DNA of 64,000 bases, taken from positions 93,225 through 157,224 of the forward strand of contig CBDCVG010000078.1 of assembly GCA_965222765.1 (NCBI GenBank). Direction: 5' to 3'. The notes beneath the pieces are model-generated. The model was not told where the DNA came from. It did no database searches and saw only the letters and a program-made list of their open reading frames with translations. Source of the DNA: Caldora sp965222765. GTDB lineage: Bacteria > Cyanobacteriota > Cyanobacteriia > Cyanobacteriales > Coleofasciculaceae. Shown here piece after piece: positions 18,476 through 27,500 of this stretch. The translations under genes and the position numbers were made by a program. How positions within the stretch are numbered: position 1 is the first letter of the stretch; every line of letters begins with the position of its first letter.

Positions 18476-19456
18476 GTTAGATCAACACCATTACAATTAA
18501 CGGAAGTATCCCAATGCAAGCAAAAGTAGTTTGAGCGAGTACTTGTACTTTACCAAGGGCAAGGGATAATTAGGGCTTGCTTTATGAGTGTGGAACCTAT
18601 ACCAGACTTGGATTTTAATCATGCAAGCAAGTCCTAATCAATTAGGGATGATTGCGTAACAATTATTTACTAAAAATAAATAGCTCTTGTGGTATAATTA
18701 ATTATTTGTCCTACAAAAGTTCTTGACAGATAATAAATGTTCAATTAAGATCAAACAGAATTAACTTTCGTGTTTGTAAAATTAACCTTGCTGTTAGTTG
18801 CAATCAAATTAGTATAAGTGTGAGTGCATCCACTAATATCCTGCATTTATACTGAAGGATTCGTAATGCCAGTAAAGCAAGGTTGGGTGTCTTCGTCTCT
18901 CCTTTATCTGAAAGTCTTTGACTGACAATAGATATTTAATTAGAAGGGTGAACTAGTTAATTTACACTTTTGTGCAATAGCTCTTGCTCTTATTTGCAAT
19001 CAAATTGGTATAAATGTGAATGCATCTACAGATATCCTGCATTTATACTAAGAATTAGTAGAGCAAATATACCAAAGTTAAATTATCTGTTAATTATAGC
19101 AACAAGAAATAATTGATAAAACTTAACTGTAGTTTTTTATCCAAATTAACTTTACAGTGAGATTAGTCGTAATACTAACTTTTGGCTCATTATTACCTTT
19201 GGCAAAATTAATTAAATCTTGTAAATGCATAGATTTAATCAGTTTTCAAAAGGGTACTATAAAAGAAAATTTGGAATAAATAAAACTCTATCTAACTTAT
19301 TTATGTCTGTTAGAGAACAGGTTAAATAGTTGAATTAGAGAGCAATCTAGTTGTTTTTACAATCAAATATAGTTGTTGCTATAGTAATTCATCTACAAAA
19401 TAAGGGTGTTACGACAAAAATCACATCAAAATCAGTGATGTTGCCTTGGAGATTTT
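18476..19456. promoter_or_regulatory. 980-bp AT-rich leader with repeated dyads before the chorismatase-ligase gene
   Basis: No gene seen. A weak stem (18569-18582 with 18625-18638, 13 of 14 paired) could end the DAHP synthase transcript. Two long imperfect direct repeats with internal dyads follow (listed separately), with a third, degenerate relative near 19355-19400. The length and repeats are unusual for this compact region and suggest a regulatory leader. Confidence 0.55.
18798..19049. repeat. two 56-bp direct repeats with internal inverted arms
   Basis: Copies at 18798-18853 and 18994-19049, 196 bp apart, share TTGCAATCAAATT at the start and ATATCCTGCATTTATACT at the end. Within each, (A)GTATAA near the left pairs with TTATAC(T) at the right end and TGCA pairs with TGCA, so each can fold as a hairpin. 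They are candidate operators or attenuators for the downstream biosynthetic genes. Confidence 0.7.
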
Positions 19457-21985
19457 ATGGACTCATTAGCTTTAGAGACCAAAAGTATTAGGGCTGTATT
19501 TGGTCAAGAAAAAACAGCTTGTATTGCTACTCAAAATAGCATTGATTTGCATTTAAAAATACCTACTTTTGGTTCAAATAACACAGAAGAATTGATTTGT
19601 GAAGAACCTGGAAATATCTACCAAAAGCTAGGTTTCCATTTACTAGAAACAACAGATAAATTAGCAGGTGTTTTAGTTCACAAAGCAGATTTTCCTTTAG
19701 AAAAGGGCGCTTATGAAATTTATCTGAATTTTATCGAACTGACTAAGGACTGGAATTTACACCGTGTCTGGCATTATGTCCCCTACATTAATGAAGACAC
19801 TGAAGATTTGGAAAACTACAGGTCTTTTTGCAAAGCCCGTTCCTTAGCATTTGAGTCCTTCTATGGTCAAGATTTTGAGGTAAAACTGCCTGCTGCCTCT
19901 GCAGTTGGCATTAATGACGATTACCTTGTCATGTATTTTATAGCGGGCAAAAAGGAAGGGACTCATATTGAAAACTATGAACAAGTTCCTGCCTTTAAGT
20001 ATTCTAAAAAATATGGACCAAGGTCTCCTAGTTTTGCTCGAGGTACAGTAATTTCCCAGGAGGGGAAAAACATCGGTTATGTCTCCGGAACAGCCAGTAT
20101 TAAAGGGGAGAAAACTGTCAGTCCTCCTATAGCTGAACAACTACATACCACGATGGACAATATCTGTATTGTCTGTGAACAGATGGGTTTGGCAGAGCGG
20201 GGTAGTTTTTACGGACCTATGCCCGATCCGGCAAAATACGACCGACACTTTAAGGTTTATATCCGGCATCCATCAGATGTAACCTATATCCAAGAAGAAT
20301 TTCCCAAAATTATCGGCGCTACGGATACAGATCAGGTCATTTACTTGCGATCAGATATATGTCGTTCTGATTTAAATCTGGAAATTGAAGCAATCGTTGA
20401 AGAGCGAAAATCATCAATGTTGTCCTTAGAAAAAAATGACCAGACCGTAGAACAAATCTTCCTCAATACGGTCAAAGAGTATCCCAACAAACCAGCTATT
20501 GTCTATGGCGAATCTCGATTAACCTACCAAGAACTTTATAGCCAAATCCTCAGCTTAAGCAAAGGACTCAGTTTACTCGGTATCAAACGCTCTGACTGCG
20601 TGATGCTAGTTTTACCCAACTGTCCGGAGTTCGTTATCAGCTTCTACGCGATTTCTCATTTGCAAGCGATCGCTTTAGCTTTAAACCCCATGTTTAAAGC
20701 CAATGAACTTCAATACTACGCTGATGATAGTAATGCTTCCATCATTATTACCGACCAGGCACGAGCTGAAGTTTGTCGTCAAGCAATTGCTAAATTAAAT
20801 CATAAGGTTGAGCTAGTCATCATTGATGCTGTAAGACCTGCAAGTTTCTACTTTTACCACCTCATGCAACCCGAAACAGATGAGAGTGAACAAACAGCAT
20901 CCTTTGCCGGAGATATCCTCTATCAATACTCATCTGGTTCCACAGGACGACCAAAAAAATTAGCCAAAACTCAAAAGCAACTGTATCATCAGGCGACCAA
21001 TAGTTTTGGAACTCTCAAGATAACTTCTGCTGATAGTATTTTAGCCTTGGTGCCCCTTTATCACTCCTATGGCTTAGGGGAATGTCTGTTGGCAACGATG
21101 TCTACAGGAGCAACCTTGGTAATTTTAGAGCCAGTTATTCAAGGTGGTAAAGCTGCTGAACTACCATTGCTATTCCGCAGGGAGAGAATTTTAGAGCTGA
21201 TTGAACAGGAGAAAGTAACAGTTATACCAATTGTCCCTTACGTTGCCAGTATTTTGGCGTCCACTCCAGAAGAAATTCAAGCGGATTTATCTAGCTTAAG
21301 ACTATGTTTATCTGCTGGTAATTTCTTATCCCAAGATATTTTTGAGCAATTTCGCCAAAGGTTTGGGGTTCCTCTCAGGCAGCTTTATGGTTGTACAGAG
21401 GTAGGTGCAGTTTGCGTCAACATGGAGGATGAGAGTGAACTGCAATATGATTCCATCGGGAGACCGATGAATAACGTAGAAATCACCATTCTCGACGATG
21501 AAGGGAATGATTGCGATAAGAGGGATGAATGCGATCTCGAATGTGTTGGGGAGATAGTCATCAAAACCCAAGGTATTACCAGTGGTTATATTAATAAGCC
21601 TGAACTGAATAAACAGGCATTTAGTGGAGGGTGTTTCTTCACAGGAGACTTGGGTAAAAAGGATGAAAAAGGCAGGGTTTACCTGACTGGCCGTAAGAAG
21701 ATGCTAATTGACGTTGGTGGTGATAAGGTAGACCCCTTAGAGGTAGAAGATGTCCTAAACACTCATCGGAAAGTACAAGAAGCTGTTGTTGTCGGTACGA
21801 AAGGTTCTGATGGAGTAGAACTCACCAAGGCGGTGATTGTCCCGAATGGAGAATGTAGTGAGCAAGAAATTTTAGCTTACTGCAAAGAAAGGATTGCTGA
21901 TTATAAAGTACCGAGGATGGTTGAATTCCGCCAAGAACTTCCCAAAGATCCCGTGTTTGGGAAAGTTCAGAGGAAAAAAGTTTAG
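19457..21985 (+). CDS. chorismatase fused to acyl-AMP ligase
   Basis: An 842-residue two-domain enzyme. Residues about 40-320 match FkbO/Hyg5/XanB2 chorismatases: LNFIELTKDWNLHRVWHYVPYIN, YENYRSFC-like block, PSFARGTVI, YVSGTASIKGE, QLHTTMDNI, KVYIRHPSDV and ICRSDLNLEIE. Cys302 and Glu309 have the spacing I remember for the Cys/Glu pair of Hyg5-type enzymes, which make 3-hydroxybenzoate. Residues about 335-842 are an ANL adenylating enzyme: SSGSTGRPKK (about 490), LVPLYHSYGLGE, YGCTEVG (about 645), FFTGDLG, YLTGRKKMLIDVGG and the closing lysine in FGKVQRKK. The fusion would make an aromatic acid and activate it in one protein, probably for the ACP at 23349. ATG 19457 has TTGGAGA upstream. Aryl product identity is inferred. 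Confidence 0.9.
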   Translation: MDSLALETKSIRAVFGQEKTACIATQNSIDLHLKIPTFGSNNTEELICEEPGNIYQKLGFHLLETTDKLAGVLVHKADFPLEKGAYEIYLNFIELTKDWNLHRVWHYVPYINEDTEDLENYRSFCKARSLAFESFYGQDFEVKLPAASAVGINDDYLVMYFIAGKKEGTHIENYEQVPAFKYSKKYGPRSPSFARGTVISQEGKNIGYVSGTASIKGEKTVSPPIAEQLHTTMDNICIVCEQMGLAERGSFYGPMPDPAKYDRHFKVYIRHPSDVTYIQEEFPKIIGATDTDQVIYLRSDICRSDLNLEIEAIVEERKSSMLSLEKNDQTVEQIFLNTVKEYPNKPAIVYGESRLTYQELYSQILSLSKGLSLLGIKRSDCVMLVLPNCPEFVISFYAISHLQAIALALNPMFKANELQYYADDSNASIIITDQARAEVCRQAIAKLNHKVELVIIDAVRPASFYFYHLMQPETDESEQTASFAGDILYQYSSGSTGRPKKLAKTQKQLYHQATNSFGTLKITSADSILALVPLYHSYGLGECLLATMSTGATLVILEPVIQGGKAAELPLLFRRERILELIEQEKVTVIPIVPYVASILASTPEEIQADLSSLRLCLSAGNFLSQDIFEQFRQRFGVPLRQLYGCTEVGAVCVNMEDESELQYDSIGRPMNNVEITILDDEGNDCDKRDECDLECVGEIVIKTQGITSGYINKPELNKQAFSGGCFFTGDLGKKDEKGRVYLTGRKKMLIDVGGDKVDPLEVEDVLNTHRKVQEAVVVGTKGSDGVELTKAVIVPNGECSEQEILAYCKERIADYKVPRMVEFRQELPKDPVFGKVQRKKV

Positions 21986-22125
21986 GCAAAGATCTATGCC
22001 AGGGGATTGTAGATTGCAGATTTTAGATTTATGGCTTGTATTTATTCAATCTTCAATCTCCAATCTTCGATCAGGGTTAGCACACACACCCTAATTTGAA
22101 CCGCAACACAAGGAGATATTGATTA

Positions 22126-23199
22126 ATGGAATTCGGCATACAGTTTTTCCCCGACGTCGCACCTGAGCAGAAGTCTGGTAAACAGTATTTTGAAGAAGCA
22201 TTACACCTGGTAAGTCTATGTGATGAATTAGGTTATAGCAGTGTTCGCATTGTTGAGCATTACTTTCACCCCTACGGCGGCTACAGTCCTAACCCCATCC
22301 TCTTTCTAACAGCTGCCTGCCAGCGCACCAAAATGGCGCGAATGATCACTGGTGCTGTGTTACCTGCTTTCAATAACCCACTGAAGCTAGCAGGAGAAAT
22401 TGCCATGTTAGACGCTATTTCGGGTGGACGTCTCGATGTTGGTTTTGCTCGCGCTTTCCTACCCCATGAATTTGCCCGATTTGGCGTTAGCTTGAGTGAG
22501 AGTAAAGCAAGATTTGCTGAAGGTATAGAACAGGTACGCCGCCTGCTAGAAGAAGAAAACGTCACAATGGATGGGCAATTCCATAGTTTTAAAAATGTTA
22601 CCTCTTTGCCTCGTCCCACCCAACAACCCCGTCCACCGTTTTGGATAGCAGCACTGGCAACTCCTAGTTCTTTTGTTAGTGCTGGTGAAAAAGGCTATGG
22701 AATTATGGCGATTCCCTTAGCTGGGGGCAAGATGGCAGAACTGATTGGGTTGTATCGTGAGGCGTGGAAGTCAGCTGGACATCCAGGTACAGGGCAAGTA
22801 ATGTTGGCTTTTCATATGTTCTGTGCGCGGACTCAACAAGAAGCGATCGCTATTGCCCGCGATCCCCTCAATGACTACCTCAAATCTCTCGTTGATGCTG
22901 CCTCAGATTGGACTTCTGGCACCAGTTCGGCTGACTACCCGAACTACGACAAAATCATCGCTGGTTTGAAGAAGGAAACCTTTGAATCTCAGGTAGAAAA
23001 AGGTGCTGCCTGGGTTGGTACACCTAAGGAAGTACGGGAAGCAATCACTGATTACTACCACCAAATTGGCGGATTCGAGATTGCTTCAATGCAGATCAAC
23101 TTCAATGTCCTACCAGTCGAAGCAGCAGAAGCTTCCATGCGCTTGTTTGCTAAGGAAGTCATGCCTGAGTTTGCCGAGTTTGGGCGTCGTGTCGCTTGA
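22126..23199 (+). CDS. luciferase-like flavin-dependent monooxygenase
   Basis: A 357-residue TIM-barrel oxygenase of the bacterial luciferase-like (LLM) group that uses reduced flavin and O2. Visible family blocks: MEFGIQFFPDV, HLVSLCDELGYSSVRIVEHYFHPYGGYSPNP, TGAVLPAFNNPLKLAGEIAMLD, SGGRLDVGFARAFLPHEFARFG, PPFWIAALATPSSF and WVGTPKEVREAI. Proteins of this type occur as tailoring enzymes inside NRPS/PKS clusters. ATG 22126 has AAGGAGA at good spacing. It sits 140 bp after the fusion gene and 150 bp before the ACP on the same strand, so it is likely part of the same transcript. The oxidised atom cannot be told from sequence. Confidence 0.92.
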   Translation: MEFGIQFFPDVAPEQKSGKQYFEEALHLVSLCDELGYSSVRIVEHYFHPYGGYSPNPILFLTAACQRTKMARMITGAVLPAFNNPLKLAGEIAMLDAISGGRLDVGFARAFLPHEFARFGVSLSESKARFAEGIEQVRRLLEEENVTMDGQFHSFKNVTSLPRPTQQPRPPFWIAALATPSSFVSAGEKGYGIMAIPLAGGKMAELIGLYREAWKSAGHPGTGQVMLAFHMFCARTQQEAIAIARDPLNDYLKSLVDAASDWTSGTSSADYPNYDKIIAGLKKETFESQVEKGAAWVGTPKEVREAITDYYHQIGGFEIASMQINFNVLPVEAAEASMRLFAKEVMPEFAEFGRRVA

Positions 23200-23348
23200 G
23201 TTAGATCCGATGAAGTTTTAGGTTTTAGGTTTTAGGGAAAGATGTTTCCAGTGCAACTTCACTCAAGTTGGAAGTCCCTAAGTCTACCTAACACCTAATA
23301 CCTAACCTCTAATACCTTTTTTCACCCATTCACAAAGAAGTAATCACT

Positions 23349-23603
23349 ATGGAAAGCATCGAAACCATAAAGCATAAAAGTCAGGAAATTGTTCTGGATA
23401 TAATGCCGAATATTGACCAGAATCAGTTATTAGATGACACAGATATTTTTAGTTTAGGTCTAGATTCTTTAAATGCTATTCGACTGATTACCAACTTGCA
23501 ATCTACCTTTAAGGTGCAGTTTGGTACCAGTGACATTAATTTTGATAATTTTCGGACAATAGCGAATATTGCCGAAATAATTTCTAAAAAGCAAGCCAAA
23601 TAA
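23349..23603 (+). CDS. stand-alone acyl/aryl carrier protein
   Basis: 84 residues with the carrier-protein fold: four helices and the phosphopantetheine attachment Ser in LGLDSLNAIRLI. The acidic helix 1 (VLDIMPNIDQNQLLDDTDIF) and the tail FRTIANIAEIISKKQAK are typical. It is not the fatty-acid ACP (no DSLDTVE motif). Its place between the adenylating fusion, the monooxygenase and the NRPS suggests that it carries the aromatic acid, perhaps while the monooxygenase acts on it. Activation would need the PPTase at 16428. Confidence 0.93.
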   Translation: MESIETIKHKSQEIVLDIMPNIDQNQLLDDTDIFSLGLDSLNAIRLITNLQSTFKVQFGTSDINFDNFRTIANIAEIISKKQAK

Positions 23604-23752
23604 ATAGTTAATCAGGCTTTCGCTTCGTAAGACTCCGGGGCAGGAGACAGAAGGGAAAAGTCCTTAATCCTTATTCATCTCAACAGGTGAGACTTCTACC
23701 CTCTACCTTCTACCCTCTACCTTTTCTCAATAAATTAATAACCAGGGGTACA

Positions 23753-24061
23753 ATGCAAAAATCAGCATCACCAAAACCATTAGAACACTACAGTAAAATT
23801 GACGCTCTTTCTGAGACACTCCCAAAAACTCAGAGCAATTCCGAAGCACCAGCACCAGATTTTTTTGAAGCCCTTGCGAAACTGATCCCCTCATACAATA
23901 AGGCTCCCTCATTGGAGCCAGTTTCACGAGAAGAAACCCTACCACTCTCTTTTGCTCAGGAAAGGCTCTGGTTACTACATCAGTTGTCACCAGAAAACCC
24001 CTGTTATCATCAACCCATCGCTTTTCATCACTGGGAACAGCAACTGAGTGGTGACATTTAA
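23753..24061 (+). pseudogene. truncated NRPS condensation-domain N-terminus
   Basis: 103 residues from ATG 23753. The layout matches the first 100 residues of the NRPS at 24520: a variable linker, QSNSEAPAPDFFEALAKLIP (compare QSNSDAAPLDPLAAIARLIA), then the C1 motif LSFAQERLWLLHQLSPENPCY and PIAFH. It then stops after a few unrelated residues (WEQQLSGDI), so no condensation active site exists. It is either the remnant of a deleted or duplicated NRPS gene or a short stand-alone linker peptide. The upstream 140 bp contain heptamer-like pyrimidine tracts. Confidence 0.7.
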
Positions 24062-24519
24062 GAATGAGTAATTGATTCTGCATTCTTCATTGTTCATGCA
24101 TTATTTTTGTTCCAGTTCTTATCAATCGATGGTTGTAGTTCTCATGGCTTACATTTTACTTAACTTAATCATAGGCTAGTTGATTACGCTATTTTCAACA
24201 AACCTTACTTTTTATTGTGAGTAATTTCAAGTAGATTTGGTATTAAATGAAACTCTTTATAACTTATTAATATCTGTGATAATATGACAGATATTAAAAT
24301 TAGATTATAGAGTGATCTAATACTTCTAAATCGAACAGAATTGTTATAGTAAGAATCTACAGATTCCACTAATAATTAAGAGCTTTTAGCTATCAGCTTT
24401 CAACTTTGTTGCGGAAGTTGATGCTGTAGAAGTGAGCTAATAGCAACGCAACATAGTTTGGGTTCAGGTTGGGTAAAATCACCATCTTTAATGTTAATAA
24501 CTTAAAAACCAGAAGTATC
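24062..24519. promoter_or_regulatory. AT-rich leader upstream of the NRPS
   Basis: No gene seen. Bases about 24240-24372 resemble bases about 19276-19402 upstream of the chorismatase-ligase gene (AAACTCT, AACTTATT, ATCTA, GTTATAGTAA, ATCTACA in the same order), suggesting that both transcripts share a control element. Confidence 0.45.
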
Positions 24520-27500
24520 ATGGGAAAATTAGAAACTAAAATCCCCAATGTCTCACTAAAAACATTGGAGGACGACAGCAAAGCTGAAGTTGTTTCTGAG
24601 CTGTCCCGACAAGCTCAGAGCAATTCAGATGCAGCTCCACTAGATCCTTTGGCAGCCATTGCGCGTCTCATCGCGTTACAAAATCAGGCTCCTCCCTTAG
24701 AAACAGTTTTACGAGACGGAGCTGTGCCAGTCTCTTTTGCTCAAGAAAGGTTCTGGATCCTCCACGAATTAGCACCAGATAATCCCTTTTATAACGAATC
24801 AGTAGCCTTTAGGATCTCAGGTAAACTGAACATTACTGCACTCGAACAAAGCTTCAACGAAATTTTCCGACGTCATGAAGCTTTACGGACTTCCTTTGTT
24901 ATGCAGGATGAGGAACTAGTCCAAATTATTCCTTCGAGTTGGGATTTTAACTTGTCGATTGTTGATGCGACAGCTGTCCCCAATCCCGAATCGAAAATTC
25001 AAACCTTCATCACACAAGAAGTTAAGAGACCTTTTAACCTTAAGAAAGAGTTGCTTTTGCGACCAGCTTTGCTGAAGCTGGGTGAAGAGGATTGGGTATT
25101 AGTTGTAGCTGTCCACCATATTGTCTTTGACAAATGGTCTGAAAGTTTGTTGTTTAACGAATTGACAAGCCACTATCAAGCTTTCTCCACTGGCAAGCCT
25201 TCGACCTTGCCTGAGTTACCTATCCAGTATGCAGACTTTGCTCATTGGCAACTTCAGTGGTTCAAGAAAGAAGTCCTCGACGAACAACTGGACTACTGGC
25301 AACAGCAGTTAGGGGGTCGTCTCCCCAGACTCCAGTTGCCTACTGACTACCCCTATCCGTCGAAACAAGACTACCGGGGTGCAAAAAAACACCTGGTACT
25401 CTCCAAAAACCTCACCGAAGCTCTCAAAACCCTGAGTCGTCAGGAAGGTAAAGGTGCCAGCCTATTTATGACTCTGTTGGCAGCATTCAAAACCTTACTC
25501 TATCGCTATACAGGGGAAGAAGACATTATTGTTGGCACACCGGTTGCAGGACGTAACCAAATCAAGACCGAGAAACTGATGGGTTGCTTCCTCAATTCCC
25601 TGGCAATGCGTTCTGATATGTCCGGCAATCCCACTTTTGTACAGCTGCTTGATCGAGTCAAAGCAGTAGTTCAAAAAGCCTATGCTAACCAGGATATACC
25701 CTTCGAGAAGGTATTAGAAAAACTAGATGTAGACAGAAGCCCAAGCCACAGCCCAGTATTCGATGTCATGCTTAACTTGCTGAATACTCCGCAAAAGGCT
25801 TTGGAACTATCTGAGCTGAATCTTACTCCCTTAGAACTGCTCGAACCAGACTCACAATTCTCCATGACTCTCTATGTGGAGCATCATGGGAGTGAACTAC
25901 ACCTCATTCTACTTTACCAGCAGGCTTTGTTTACTTCTGAACGTATGGTTGGCCTCCTCAATCAATTCCAGCATCTGCTCGAACAGATTGTGGCTAACCC
26001 AGAAAAACCGATTAAGTCTTATTCCCTGGTAACGCCAGAATCGAGTTCCTTACTTCCAGATCAAAGTGCGGCTTTGCCTGAACCATACTACGAACCGGTA
26101 ACCAAACTGTTTGCCTCTTGGGCTAAGTCTACACCAGAACATCCAGCCATCTGCCAAGGCGATCGCACTTGGAGCTACAGTGAATTGTCTGCAAGTGCTC
26201 AGGCTTTAGCACAGGTGCTACGGAGTAAAGGCATTGAGAAAGGAGAGCCAGTGGCAGTCTGCGGCTCCCGTAGTTTTGGGCTGATTGCCAGTATCATCGG
26301 CGTACTCCTGAATGGAAGTGTATTACTGACGATCGATCCCAACCTACCTCAACAACGTCAGCAGCTGATACTCACCGAAGCTAAAGCCAAGCACTTATTG
26401 TATGTTGGTAAGCAGCTCTCAGCAGATGAGTGGATGGGCGAGTCTGTGGAAATTATCAGCGTAACCGAAGATACAGGGCAAGCAGTCGATGTAGTAATAG
26501 CCAACCCTCAAGCCATAGAACTACCTGAAATAACTCCTGAAGATACCGCCTATATTTTCTTCACCTCTGGTACTACGGGAGTTCCCAAGGGAGTCTTAGG
26601 AGTTCACAAAGGAATAAGCCATTTCCTAGACTGGCAGCGGCAGACATTTGATGTCGGACAAAAAGACCGCATTGCTCAAATAACAGGTCTTTCTTTTGAT
26701 GCGGTACTCAGGGATATTTTTCTACCTTTGACCAGTGGCTCAACCCTTTGTCTACTGGAAGCAACTGGTGATCTAAGTTCCTCCTACATTTTACCTTGGT
26801 TAGAACAAGAGCGAATTTCCTTACTGCACACTGTTCCGACTCTGGCACAATCCTGGTTAGTCGAGATACCTTCTGGGGTTTCTCTACGGACATTGCGACG
26901 GGTATTTTTTACGGGAGAACCTCTGACAGCTCAACTGATAACTCGATGGCGTGAGGCTTTTCCCGAGGCAGGTGAAATTATTAATTTCTATGGCCCGACG
27001 GAGACAACGATGGTGAAGTTCTACTACCGAGTACCAGGAGATAAACCTTTGCCAGGAGTACAGCCTATCGGCTACCCCCAACCCTCAACTCAAGGATTGA
27101 TTTTAGGGGAGAACAACCAGTTATGTGGCATTGGTGAACCTGGTCAAATCGTGATCAGAACACCATTCCGAACCTTAGGCTACATCAACGCTCCTGAAGA
27201 AAATCACAAGCAGTTTGTGCAGAATCCCGACTGTGATGATCAAAAGGATTTACTCTACTACACAGGCGATCGCGGACGCTATCGTTTAGATGGCTCCATG
27301 GAAATTATGGGTCGCATCGATCATCAAGTCAAAATTCGTGGGATGCGGATTGAGCCAGGGGAAATTGAGACAGTGTTGAATCAACACCCTACTGTAGGGC
27401 AAACCTTAATTTTAGCCCATGAGATTAACCCTGGGGACAAACACCTTATAGCTTATGTTATCCCCAATCGAAAGGAAGTCTGCAAAAACGATGAATTGCG

